DNA of 10,659 nucleotides from Pseudomonadota bacterium (GTDB lineage: Bacteria; Pseudomonadota; Alphaproteobacteria; Rhizobiales; Xanthobacteraceae). The notes below the pieces were generated by a model. It saw nothing but the letters and a program-made list of their open reading frames with translations, ran no database searches and was not told the DNA's origin. Positions 1 through 7,237 of this stretch are shown piece by piece (the stretch's first letter is position 1; each line of letters starts with the position of its first letter). Where the stretch lies: positions 1 to 10,659 of the forward strand of contig JAEYTJ010000051.1 in assembly GCA_023434095.1 (NCBI GenBank). Direction: 5' to 3'. A program made the translations under genes and the position numbers.

Positions 1-582
1 CCGCCACAGGGCGCGGGCGGGAAGGCCGGTGCGTGCGTGGAGGCTTTCGATCAGCGGCGCCATATGGGCTTCGAGGGCGCGGCCGAGGGCGTCGCACAGC
101 CCGGCATGATCGACCGCTTGCACCCGCGCCGACGGTGGCGTCGATGGGCGGTCGGTCACCACGGCCGCCTTCAGCAGACGAATCCGCACGCGCGGCTCCT
201 CGCCCGGCGGCAGATGCGCCAGGAGCGCACAGTTCGCGGCCGACAGGTCCGGAACGAGACCATGCGACAGGAACGGTACCGCCGCGAGGATGCCGAGCAG
301 GTTCGCATATTCGGCGATGAAGAAGGCGGCGGCACCCTTCAGGTCGAGGCCGGGTGTTGCCGCCTGCTGGCGCGCCAGCATCGCGGCCAGGAACCGCTCG
401 GAACCGAACAAGGTGGGCAGCGGCGTGAAGCCCGGCTCGACCGGCCCGCTATCAGCTTGCGGCAGCTTCCAATGACGTGCGAGAACGCCGAAGGCGGCGC
501 CGATGATCCGCGCCGCCTCCGTCTCCATGAAAGCGCCGCCCGGCGGCCCGCCCTCGCGCACTGGCTCGTTTCCGGCCGGCAT
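1..582 (-). CDS. FhuF-like ferric-siderophore reductase, C-terminus beyond window
   Basis: An open frame runs from an ATG at 582 leftwards to the window edge (194 codons, no stop). Its start overlaps the receptor stop as TGATG, so translational coupling is likely. The visible part resembles the N-terminal and middle region of FhuF/IucC-C-terminal-like proteins. It has a helical stretch around residues 83-118 (FFIAEYANLLGI, then AAVPFLSHGL) and near residues 172-194 the block APLIESLHARTGLPARALWR, which matches the LxPLIexL...TGl..raLW block of FhuF. Known members reduce ferric siderophores to release Fe(II), using a [2Fe-2S] centre bound by a C-terminal Cys-Cys...Cys-x2-Cys motif. That part lies outside the window and cannot be checked. 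Placement directly after a TonB receptor supports the role. An alternative start at 528 (residue 19) is possible. No strong Shine-Dalgarno is visible for either start. The family call comes from recalled similarity and is moderately sure. Confidence 0.6.
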   Translation of the reverse strand, partial: MPAGNEPVREGGPPGGAFMETEAARIIGAAFGVLARHWKLPQADSGPVEPGFTPLPTLFGSERFLAAMLARQQAATPGLDLKGAAAFFIAEYANLLGILAAVPFLSHGLVPDLSAANCALLAHLPPGEEPRVRIRLLKAAVVTDRPSTPPSARVQAVDHAGLCDALGRALEAHMAPLIESLHARTGLPARALWR

Positions 583-3005
583 CAGAACGTCGCGCGGGCA
601 CGCACGCCGATCAGCCGCCCGTCGCCCACCGTGGCTTCCGAGCCGGTGTTGTCCGCATAGATGCCGGTGAGATACTGCTCGTCGAAAATGTTCTTGGCGT
701 AGAGAGTCAGCGACCACTTCTCGGCCTCGTAGCCGACCGCCGCGTTGACGATGGTAAAGGCGGACACCTGCTCGGCAGGGGTGTTGGCGACGTCGCCGAC
801 GGAGTAGTAGCTGTCGGTGTAGGCGAGGTCGGCCGAGGCGAAGAAGCCGGAGGCATGGCGATACACGCCGCCGATGTTGAACGTCACCGCCGGCGCCTCG
901 GGGAATTCATTGCCGCTGTAGTCGCCGGTGGCCATCACCGCGCTGTCCAGCTTGGTCTTCAGCAGGCCGAGGGAGGCGAAGGCGGTGAATTCCTGCGTCA
1001 CCCGGGCGCGCACCTCGATTTCGCCGCCATAGGCGTGCGCCTTGCCGGCATTGCGGGTGATGGACTGGCGGTTCAGCGGGTTGGGATCCTCCACTGCGAT
1101 CTGCAGGTCGTCATACCTGTAGTAGAAGGCGTTGGCGTTGAGTTCGAGCCGGTCGTCGAGCCACTTCGAGCGATAGGCGACCTCGTAGGCCCACAGTGTT
1201 TCCGGCTCGACGTCATAGGGGTTGCCGTAGGTGTCGATGGCGGCGAAGCCGGCGCGGAAGCCCTCGCTCATGGTGAAGGCGATGTTCTGCTTCGCGTCGA
1301 TCTCATAGGCGATGCCGAGCTTGGGCAAGGCGAGGAAGTAATCGGTGGAAGCGTTCTGGTTGATCTGGTCGTAGCCGAAGGTCGCCAGATTCAGGACTTC
1401 GCCCTGATTGGTCACGTCGACCTCCTCATAGCCGAGCCGCCCGCCCAACAGCAGCGACCAGCGGTCGGCGAAGGCGTAGCGCAGATCGGCGTAGAGCGCG
1501 TAGGAGGTCAGGACATTGGTGCTGGCAAGGTCCTGATAGAGCGTGTTGATCAGCCCGAGGCCGGGGTAGTTCACCGTGATGCTGGAATCGCGGTCGAGGC
1601 CGAAGCGCCCGAAATTGAACCCGAGGACGCCGCTGATCGCGCGAACGCCGTCTTCCAGCTCGATGCGCAGGTCCTCGGTGATGTCGCCGCCCGAGCGCAG
1701 TTCGTCGCGCACGAAGGTGGAGGCGCCGGCCGGGCTGTTGATCGCCGCGTCGGTGTCGATATAGGCGGTGATCGAGCGGAAGGTCACGCCTTCCCCGAGA
1801 CGCTGCGAGATGTTGGCGACGACGTTGGTGACATCGGTGTCGCGAAGCTCCACCGCGGAATTGTCGCCGTCGAAGCGGCGGGCGAAATAGTTCGGGCCGG
1901 TCGCCGTCGCCGATCCGGGCTTGTCCGCGGTGTGGCTGATGGTGACGAGCGCCTCGAAGCCGTCGAGCGCCGAGGGCGTGAACAGGAACTTGGCGCGCAT
2001 CTGGCCGAAATAGCCATTGTCGAGCGTGTTGTTGAGCGGGTCGGCATAGGTGATGCCGGCGTCGTCCTGGAAGTACTGTCCGGCGATGCGGAAGGCGAGC
2101 TGATCCTCCACCATCGGTCCCGACAGCATGAAGGCGCCATTGGCGAAGCTGCCGGAGTCGGAGGAGGTGGCGAGGTCGCCCTCCAGCGCCGCCTCGTAGG
2201 TCCAGCTGGGATCGTTGGTGTTGACGATCACCGCGCCGCCCATGGCGTTGCGGCCCTGCAGGGTGGATTGCGGGCCGCGGAACACTTCGACATTGGCCAC
2301 GTCCCAGGTGCCGCGGTTGCCGCGCCGGATGCCCTCGCCGTTCTGCGAGGCGCCGTCGACGATGACCGCGATGGCGGGGGAGGAACTGGTGGGCTGGCTC
2401 AGGCCGTCGGAGGACAGGCCGCGAATGACGATGCCGCTATTGCCGCGATTGGCCGAGGAGACGCGCGTATTGGCGAGCTTGTTCAGCGCACCGTTCAGGT
2501 CTTCGATGGCAAAGTCGAAGAACTGCTCGCCGGTGACGACGCCGACGCTGGAATAGACATTGGCGAGGTCGCGGGTCAGCTTCTCGCCGGAAATGGTGAT
2601 GGCGTCGAGCTCGATCATGTCCTGCGAGACGACGACCGACGCGGTGCTCGGCGCCGCCGCCTCGATGGTGACCGAGCGCGGCGAGGTGAAGCGCCAGGAA
2701 AGGCCGGTGCCGGCCAGCAGTTCCGCCAGCGCCTGTTCGGCCGAGCCGGCGCCGCTGACCCCGCGCGAGGTGAGCCCGCGGGCAACGGCGCTGTCATAGA
2801 CGATCTGGATGCCGCTGGCGGCGCCGAAGGAGGCGAGCGCGCGCGCCACCGGGCCGGGGGGAATTGTGTAGACTGCGGATGGCGCCGCCGCGACGGGTGC
2901 CGCGCCCTGCGCCGAGACGGCCTCCACGCCGATGGGGAGCCCCATGAGCGCACATCCCGCAAACAACGCCGCGCGCCGTGCCCGGCCGTTCCGCATCCCC
3001 GTCAT
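582..3005 (-). CDS. TonB-dependent outer-membrane receptor with STN signalling domain (FecA-like)
   Basis: This is a transducer-type TonB-dependent receptor of about 807 residues, the usual size for FecA/FpvA-like siderophore receptors. From the ATG at 3005 it has a basic N-terminus and hydrophobic signal peptide with likely cleavage after VSA near residue 32. An STN (secretin/TonB short N-terminal) domain follows at about 43-116 (YTIPPGPVARALASFG, then GIQIVYD). A TonB-box-like DAITIS lies near 134. The plug spans about 145-266 and includes VFRGPQSTLQGRNAMGGAV, and the beta-barrel runs to a terminal Phe (RARATF), the outer-membrane insertion signature. The STN domain is what receptors use to signal to FecR, matching the FecR and sigma genes upstream. 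The ligand cannot be read from sequence; a ferric siderophore is likely. Start is uncertain: TTG at 3011, ATG at 3005 or ATG at 2996 all keep the signal peptide, and none has a clear ribosome site. Confidence 0.93.
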   Translation of the reverse strand: MTGMRNGRARRAALFAGCALMGLPIGVEAVSAQGAAPVAAAPSAVYTIPPGPVARALASFGAASGIQIVYDSAVARGLTSRGVSGAGSAEQALAELLAGTGLSWRFTSPRSVTIEAAAPSTASVVVSQDMIELDAITISGEKLTRDLANVYSSVGVVTGEQFFDFAIEDLNGALNKLANTRVSSANRGNSGIVIRGLSSDGLSQPTSSSPAIAVIVDGASQNGEGIRRGNRGTWDVANVEVFRGPQSTLQGRNAMGGAVIVNTNDPSWTYEAALEGDLATSSDSGSFANGAFMLSGPMVEDQLAFRIAGQYFQDDAGITYADPLNNTLDNGYFGQMRAKFLFTPSALDGFEALVTISHTADKPGSATATGPNYFARRFDGDNSAVELRDTDVTNVVANISQRLGEGVTFRSITAYIDTDAAINSPAGASTFVRDELRSGGDITEDLRIELEDGVRAISGVLGFNFGRFGLDRDSSITVNYPGLGLINTLYQDLASTNVLTSYALYADLRYAFADRWSLLLGGRLGYEEVDVTNQGEVLNLATFGYDQINQNASTDYFLALPKLGIAYEIDAKQNIAFTMSEGFRAGFAAIDTYGNPYDVEPETLWAYEVAYRSKWLDDRLELNANAFYYRYDDLQIAVEDPNPLNRQSITRNAGKAHAYGGEIEVRARVTQEFTAFASLGLLKTKLDSAVMATGDYSGNEFPEAPAVTFNIGGVYRHASGFFASADLAYTDSYYSVGDVANTPAEQVSAFTIVNAAVGYEAEKWSLTLYAKNIFDEQYLTGIYADNTGSEATVGDGRLIGVRARATF

Positions 3006-3033
3006 ACCCAACCGTCCCAGTCCGTGAGCCTCT

Positions 3034-3051
3034 GAATGCGTCGAGGCATTC
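3034..3051. repeat. Perfect 6-bp inverted repeat upstream of receptor gene
   Basis: GAATGC and GCATTC flank a 6-nt spacer (gtcgag) in the 96-bp gap between FecR and the receptor. It lies just downstream of a candidate -10 element, so in the receptor mRNA it would be an early 5'-UTR hairpin or operator. It may be chance. Confidence 0.3.
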
Positions 3052-3062
3052 GCTACAAGGAC

Positions 3063-3092
3063 AAGACGATGCAGATCGGCGGACCCGAATCC
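3063..3092 (-). promoter_or_regulatory. Candidate FecI-type ECF promoter for the receptor gene
   Basis: On the minus strand, GGATTC (3092-3087) lies 18 nt upstream of CGTCTT (3068-3063), about 58 bp before the receptor ATG. Iron-starvation ECF sigma factors of the FecI/PvdS kind use a -35 near GGAAAT and a -10 containing CGTC. The match is partial. Its position between fecR-like and receptor genes is where FecI-dependent promoters of fecA-type operons lie. Confidence 0.3.
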
Positions 3093-3107
3093 GCTCCGGC
3101 GAAAAAA

Positions 3108-4037
3108 CTACGTCAGCAGGACCACCCCGCCGGGCAGCCAGGTGTCGCGCAGCTTCAGCGCCGCCGCGAGATTGGCGACGATCTCGTCCGGCCGGTCGAG
3201 ATGGAACACGCCGTCGACGCGCCGCTCGCCCAGTCCCGGCCGGGCCAGCACGATACGGCCGCGCCGATGGCGGTTGATGTCGGCGACGACATCGGCCAGC
3301 GGCTGGTCGGCAAACACCAGCAAACCCCGCCGCCACGGAGCCGCTGCGTTCGCCGCCAGCGTCTCGCGCCCGGCGAGCAGCGATCCCCCGGCCAGCCGGG
3401 CGCGCTCGCCCGCCTGCAGGGTCGTGACGCCGTCGCACTGCACCTCGATGCGGCCCTCGATGCAGTCGATCACCGTCTGGCGTGTGCCGATGCTGGCGGC
3501 GAAGCGGGCCCTGGTGGCCGTCACGTCCCCCGGACCGATCGCGGCGCGGAACGGGCGCGGATCGGGAGCAATCTCGAACTCGGCGGCGCCCGCGACGAGA
3601 GTCACGGCGCGAATGTCGGCGGTGAAGCGGGCATCCAGCGCGCTGGCGCCGTCGAGATCGACGGACGAACCGTCCGGCAGATCGATGCGGGCCTGCTCGC
3701 CGACCGCCGTGGCATGGTCCGACATGAGCTGGTCGAGACGGGGCAGGACGCCGATCTGAATGCCGGCCCAGCCGGCGGCGAGCGCGGTTCCGGCACCGGC
3801 GCCGGCGAGGAAGAGGCGGCGCGACAGCCGGGCCGGCACGGGTGCGGCTCCCACGCCGCGCCAGACGGCGCGGGCCCGGCGGAAGGCGAGCTCGTGTGCA
3901 TCGCTGCGCGCGCGCCAGGCCTTCAGGCGCGCCGCATCGTCGCGCGTGGCGTCCCCCGAGGTGAGGAGCACCACCCACGCAATCGCCTCGTCCTGCAGCG
4001 CGCCCGAGGCGTCGCCGATGCCGTCACTGCCCGTCAT
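3108..4037 (-). CDS. FecR-family anti-sigma factor / transmembrane signal transducer
   Basis: A 309-residue FecR-like protein, close to the usual 310-330. An N-terminal cytoplasmic anti-sigma domain (about 15-60) contains DEAIAWVVLL and the ARLKAWRARSDAHELAFRRA block typical of FecR. One membrane segment spans about 75-96, preceded by the twin-arginine-like SRRLFLAG. A periplasmic FecR domain (about 108-205, with RIDLPDGSSVDLD) and a C-terminal STN-binding-type region (about 237-305, with WRRGLLVFADQPLADVVADI) follow. In this family the periplasmic part senses the receptor STN domain and the cytoplasmic part controls the partner sigma factor. The frame stays open to 4163, overlapping the sigma gene, but the ATG at 4037 fits the family N-terminus and has AAGG seven bases upstream. 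A gap of about 100 bp separates it from the sigma gene, with no promoter evident, so co-transcription is likely. Confidence 0.9.
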   Translation of the reverse strand: MTGSDGIGDASGALQDEAIAWVVLLTSGDATRDDAARLKAWRARSDAHELAFRRARAVWRGVGAAPVPARLSRRLFLAGAGAGTALAAGWAGIQIGVLPRLDQLMSDHATAVGEQARIDLPDGSSVDLDGASALDARFTADIRAVTLVAGAAEFEIAPDPRPFRAAIGPGDVTATRARFAASIGTRQTVIDCIEGRIEVQCDGVTTLQAGERARLAGGSLLAGRETLAANAAAPWRRGLLVFADQPLADVVADINRHRRGRIVLARPGLGERRVDGVFHLDRPDEIVANLAAALKLRDTWLPGGVVLLT

Positions 4038-4138
4038 GCCTGCGCCTTGCTCCCCATGGCCGGCGAAGCGCGCGCCCGGAGGGCGCGGCCATGAGCCTAT
4101 ATGCGTCATGGAAAGGGGCGCGGACAATATGAGCCCGC

Positions 4139-4636
4139 TCAGTCGGTCAGCAGGCGGGCGCAATGCGCCAGTGCTTTCTGGATCTCGATCTCGATGGTGC
4201 GCACGCTGACGCCATGCTCGCGGGCGAGGTCGCGGTGCGGGGTGCGGTGCAGCCGGGCCGCCAACAGGATGGTGCGTCGGCGAGGCGGCAATTCCGCCAG
4301 CATTTCCATCAGGCGCTCGGTCTGATCCTTGGCAATGAGCGTGGCCTCCGGGTTCGCCGCCGGGTCGGGGGCGTCAAGCAGGTCGTCGATCTCGGCATGG
4401 CTCAGCCGCCGCCGGCTCTCGCGGCGGATGAGGTCGGTCGCGACGTTGGCAGAGACGCTGCGCATATAGGCTCGCGGATTGGCGACAGCTGCGAGATTGG
4501 TGGCCGCGAGACGCGCGAAGACATCCTGCGAGAGGTCCTCGGCCTGCGCCGCCGAGCCCGTCACGCGCCGGAAGAAGCGCAGGATCGACGATCGCTCGGC
4601 ATCGAAGAGCTCACGCAATGCGTCGTTGCGAGACAT
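4139..4636 (-). CDS. FecI-like ECF sigma factor
   Basis: A 165-residue ECF sigma-70 factor, typical FecI size. Region 2 (about 8-76) carries the core-binding and -10 recognition helices (GSAAQAEDLSQDVFARL, then NPRAYMRSVSANVATDLIRR). Region 4 (about 105-160) has ELPPRRRTILLAARL followed by the helix-turn-helix HGVSVRTIEIEIQKAL. This arrangement is characteristic of iron-starvation sigma factors activated through FecR by a loaded TonB receptor. It is first in the order sigma-FecR-receptor-reductase. The start has GGAGAG about 15 bases upstream, a weak spacing. Iron control of this gene is suggested by the GAA-N3-TTC sites about 90 bp upstream. Confidence 0.92.
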   Translation of the reverse strand: MSRNDALRELFDAERSSILRFFRRVTGSAAQAEDLSQDVFARLAATNLAAVANPRAYMRSVSANVATDLIRRESRRRLSHAEIDDLLDAPDPAANPEATLIAKDQTERLMEMLAELPPRRRTILLAARLHRTPHRDLAREHGVSVRTIEIEIQKALAHCARLLTD

Positions 4637-4727
4637 CGGCTCGATCCGCCTCTCCGGTTCACGGCCCGAATGGCCGCCGCAACGGAGTAGCGCGAAAAGG
4701 TTGAGTGCATCAATGCGGAGCGTAAAT

Positions 4728-4744
4728 ATTAGAAATGTTCTTGA
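4728..4744. promoter_or_regulatory. Irr-box (iron control element)-like site
   Basis: ATTAGAA-atg-TTCTTGA matches 11 of 14 defined positions of the alphaproteobacterial iron control element TTTAGAA-N3-TTCTAAA bound by Irr. It sits in the only AT-rich patch upstream of the ECF sigma gene, about 92 bp before its start. It overlaps a possible -10 (TAATAT on the minus strand, 4731-4726). Binding by Irr is inference; another Fur-superfamily protein could read it. Confidence 0.45.
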
Positions 4745-4761
4745 TACGCCGCGAAATGTTC
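4732..4761. repeat. Direct repeat GAAATGTTC, 21 bp apart
   Basis: GAAATGTTC occurs at 4732-4740 and 4753-4761, exactly 21 bp (two helical turns) apart. The first is the core of the Irr-box-like site. The second lies in a perfect palindrome GCGAA-atg-TTCGC (4751-4763). Two same-face sites suggest a tandem operator controlling the ECF sigma gene. Confidence 0.5.
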
Positions 4762-4937
4762 GCCGAAGCGGCCGTGTCTAGCTCGCCCATTCTATGGAGA
4801 CCATCGATACCAGGATATGGGTGCTTGGATGTCAGGCGGCCGGCGAGCGGGCAACTGCCCGCGTTTCATGCTCGCGGGCCCTTCGTTCCAGCGCCACACC
4901 CCAGCGCGCTCGCGCGAACGCCGGCGGAGTTTGCGGT

Positions 4938-4962
4938 GGTGACACTCGCGAGGGCTGTCACC
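4938..4962. repeat. Stem-loop with 7-bp arms
   Basis: GGTGACA (4938-4944) and TGTCACC (4956-4962) are perfect inverted copies around an 11-nt loop. The loop begins with the palindrome CTCGCGAG. It could be an operator, or a processing or termination structure downstream of the regulator gene. No function can be assigned. Confidence 0.45.
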
Positions 4963-5079
4963 GGCGGCCCCAGGCCTCGTCCACCCTTGTCTCCGACGTT
5001 GGACGCTTCGCCCCCTCCGGCGAGAGCTGTGTGAACGGGATAGCGGACAACCATCTTCTGCCCGCCGCCTTCAGCGTCC

Positions 5080-5107
5080 GGGCGGACAGGGGCGGGCGGA
5101 CAGGGGC
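5080..5107 (+). repeat. Exact 14-bp tandem duplication
   Basis: GGGCGGACAGGGGC occurs twice head-to-tail (5080-5093, 5094-5107) in non-coding sequence. It is probably a replication-slippage duplication. Confidence 0.7.
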
Positions 5108-5191
5108 ATCGGCTGCCGGGAGGAGGCGGCGTCGTCGCAAAGGGAGATCGTCGCGAAGGGCGTGGCGCGCGCCCTCGGCAGCACTGCGCCT

Positions 5192-7099
5192 TCAGCCGAT
5201 TTCCAGATGTTTGTAGACCGTCGTTCGGGAGATGCCGAGCTGGCGCGCGGTCTGCTGGATGTTGCCGCCGGTTGCCGCGTAGGTTTCGCGGATCCGTCGG
5301 CATCGCTCGCGGCTCAGCGCGCGAGATGAACAATGCGCGCAGGTGGGGGCGTGATCGTCGCTGCCGTCCTCACGGGACAGCGGGACAAGCTCCTCGCGCC
5401 CGTGATCGCCCTCGGTTTCGATCGCCGCGCGGCGGAGCCAGAGCTGCAGCTCGCGTATGTTGCCCGGCCAGGGCCGCTGCCGCAGACGCTCGATACCCGT
5501 ATCGTCGAGCGAGAGATTCGTCGCGTGCCGGGCCAGTAGATGACGGACGATCGCATGGAAATCGCCGCGCTCGCGCAGCGGCGGGATCTCAACCGAGAGC
5601 CCATTGAGCCGGTAATAGAGATCGGCGCGGAACTGGCGCGCAGTGACGGCGGCGGCGAGGTCCCGATTGGTGGCGGATACGATCTGCACATCCAGCGTCG
5701 CGGTTTTGCCCCCTCCGAGCGCGCGCACCTCCATCGTGTCGAGGAAGCGCAGCAGCGCGGTCTGCGCGGCGAGCGGGATGTCGCCGACCTCGTCCAGGAA
5801 CAGCGTTCCCCGGTCGGCCAGACGGATGAGCCCTGGCGCGCCCTCGCTGCGCGCATTGGTGAAGGCGCCCCGGTCATGGCCGAACAGTTCGGCGATGAAC
5901 AGCGATTCCGGCACCGCCCCGCAATTGATGGCGACGAATTCGCCGGCGCGGCCGCTGAGCGCATGGACATGGCGGGCCATCAATTCCTTGCCGGTGCCCG
6001 TCTCCCCATGGATATGAACGGCGAGCCGCTCGCGTGTGGCGGCCGCCAGACCGCGCATCCGCCGCTGCAGAAGGGGGTCCTCGCAGACGAAGGCCGCCGG
6101 GGATGCGCCCGTGGCCGCGGGCGCCGGCACCGGCGAACGGAGCGCCGCTCCCGGCGCCGGGAGGCGCTCCCGCAGGGGCGGAGCGGCAAAGCGTCGGCAC
6201 GCGACGTAGAGCAGGCTGCCGGCGCGGTCGCGGACCCGGGCGATGCCGGCGCGGCGCAACTCGTCGAGCACGCCGCCCAGGTCCGGCTCGAACAAGGCGT
6301 CGAAGGCGCGCCCGGCCATGGTGTCCAGCCCGGCCAGCAGACCCCGCGCCGCACGATTGATCGACACCAGCTCGCCGTCCGGCGACAGCGCCATGAGGCC
6401 GGCCGACAGCGTGTCGAGATATTCGGCCCGCGGATGCAGGGCGAGGAGCAGCACATCCGGCCGGCCATTGACGATCAGCCCGTTCTCGACCGCGGCCGCC
6501 GCCATGCGGACCAGAGCGTGGGTATGTTGCTGGCGCGCCTCATTGGAACTCGACGCATCGAGCAGCCCCACCAGCCGGTCCGCCGGGTCGAAGATCGGCA
6601 CGGCCGCGCAGCTGAGATGGCCATGGCAGGCGAAGAAGTGCTCGCGCCCGTAGATCGAGACCGGTGCCTGCTCCACCAGTGCGAGACCGAGCGCATTGGT
6701 GCCGCGCTCACCCTCCAGCCACACGCTGCCAGGCACGATGGAGCGCCCCGCCTCGCTGTCGGCGAAAGACGGGTCGCTCAAGGCATCCAGTACCACGCCG
6801 CCGGCATCGGCGAACGCGATCATGAAATTCGAGCCGGCTATCTGTTCATAGAGAAGCTGCATCTGCGCCAGGGCGAGACGGCGCAGCAGCGCCCGCTCCT
6901 CGCGCCGGGCCCGCACGTCGGCAAAAGCGATGACCGCCTCTTCCGGCCGTCGCATTGGGTCGAGCCCGCCGGCGAGGCAGCGCTCCCAGCTGCGGGCGAT
7001 CTCCGGCGACAGCGCGCCGCCGGGCAGGCGGGCGCCTGCCTCCAGAGCGGCACGGGCGTGGGCGACGCTGGACAGCGGCGGGTGAGAGAGGGGCGGCAT
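5192..7099 (-). CDS. Sigma-54-dependent enhancer-binding regulator, AcoR/MimR type (GAF-AAA+-Fis)
   Basis: A 635-residue activator with AcoR-like architecture. An N-terminal GAF sensor lies at about 70-205 (ERGTNALGLAL, then CAAVPIFDP). A PAS-like stretch lies at about 225-300 (LSAGLMALSPDGELVSINRA). The AAA+ sigma-54-interaction domain (about 335-560) has Walker A GETGTGKE (365-372), Walker B GTLFLDEVGD (431-440) and the R-finger-region YYRLNGLSVEIPPLRER. A C-terminal Fis-type helix-turn-helix (about 607-632) includes GGNIQQTARQLGISRTTVYK. The sigma-54-contacting loop reads GAFTNA (411-416), not GAFTGA. The frame is open to 7336, but the ATG at 7099 has a strong GGAGGA eight bases upstream and starts at the family N-terminus. 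It diverges from the dehydrogenase/monooxygenase genes, which carry -24/-12 promoters, so it probably activates them. Relatives in monooxygenase loci respond to substrate or to alcohol/ketone products; the effector here is unknown. Confidence 0.93.
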   Translation of the reverse strand: MPPLSHPPLSSVAHARAALEAGARLPGGALSPEIARSWERCLAGGLDPMRRPEEAVIAFADVRARREERALLRRLALAQMQLLYEQIAGSNFMIAFADAGGVVLDALSDPSFADSEAGRSIVPGSVWLEGERGTNALGLALVEQAPVSIYGREHFFACHGHLSCAAVPIFDPADRLVGLLDASSSNEARQQHTHALVRMAAAAVENGLIVNGRPDVLLLALHPRAEYLDTLSAGLMALSPDGELVSINRAARGLLAGLDTMAGRAFDALFEPDLGGVLDELRRAGIARVRDRAGSLLYVACRRFAAPPLRERLPAPGAALRSPVPAPAATGASPAAFVCEDPLLQRRMRGLAAATRERLAVHIHGETGTGKELMARHVHALSGRAGEFVAINCGAVPESLFIAELFGHDRGAFTNARSEGAPGLIRLADRGTLFLDEVGDIPLAAQTALLRFLDTMEVRALGGGKTATLDVQIVSATNRDLAAAVTARQFRADLYYRLNGLSVEIPPLRERGDFHAIVRHLLARHATNLSLDDTGIERLRQRPWPGNIRELQLWLRRAAIETEGDHGREELVPLSREDGSDDHAPTCAHCSSRALSRERCRRIRETYAATGGNIQQTARQLGISRTTVYKHLEIG

Positions 7100-7135
7100 C
7101 GGCGCTGTCCTCCAACGGTTCTTGTGGTTTTGCCG

Positions 7136-7199
7136 CAGGGTCGGCGCAAAACAGAGCGAAGGCAATATCCAGAAACTGGACACTGTTCGGCCGACCCTG
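7136..7199. promoter_or_regulatory. Nested inverted repeats, candidate enhancer site
   Basis: CAGGGTCGGC (7136-7145) and GCCGACCCTG (7190-7199) are perfect 10-bp inverted copies 44 nt apart. Between them lies the perfect palindrome TCCAG-aaa-CTGGA (7168-7180). The array is 70-133 bp upstream of the -24 element of the dehydrogenase promoter, a suitable distance for an enhancer-binding protein. It also lies just upstream of the regulator start, so autoregulation is possible. Binding is inferred. Confidence 0.45.
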
Positions 7200-7237
7200 T
7201 TCGCCCGGTGAACGCCGAAAGACCTTCGCAGCTGCAG

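Larger units (their letters stand above)
4762..5191. other. Gene-less intergenic stretch
   Basis: About 430 bp between the iron module and the end of the regulator gene. Open frames here on both strands have no recognisable protein features and are the open frames expected at high GC. Visible structures are GCGGGCA-ac-TGCCCGC (4847-4862), the 7-bp-arm stem-loop at 4938-4962 and the 14-bp tandem duplication at 5080-5107. None is followed by a T-tract on either strand, so no intrinsic terminator is called. Confidence 0.6.

Noticed and set aside
855..3035. 726-codon plus-strand open frame opposite the receptor gene
   Set aside because: It mirrors the receptor on the other strand, has repetitive Val/Gly/Ala/Arg-rich composition and no recognisable domain. 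It is a high-GC shadow.
4038..4163. N-terminal extension of FecR to 4163, overlapping the sigma gene
   Set aside because: The extra 42 residues are unlike FecR N-termini, and the ATG at 4037 gives the normal family length.
4847..4862. GCGGGCA-ac-TGCCCGC hairpin as an intrinsic terminator
   Set aside because: No T-tract follows on either strand, and it is about 330 bp from the regulator stop.
7196..7214. GTTC-N7-GAAC as an SOS (LexA) box
   Set aside because: Alphaproteobacterial LexA sites are direct GTTC-N7-GTTC repeats, and this one is inverted with no SOS gene nearby.
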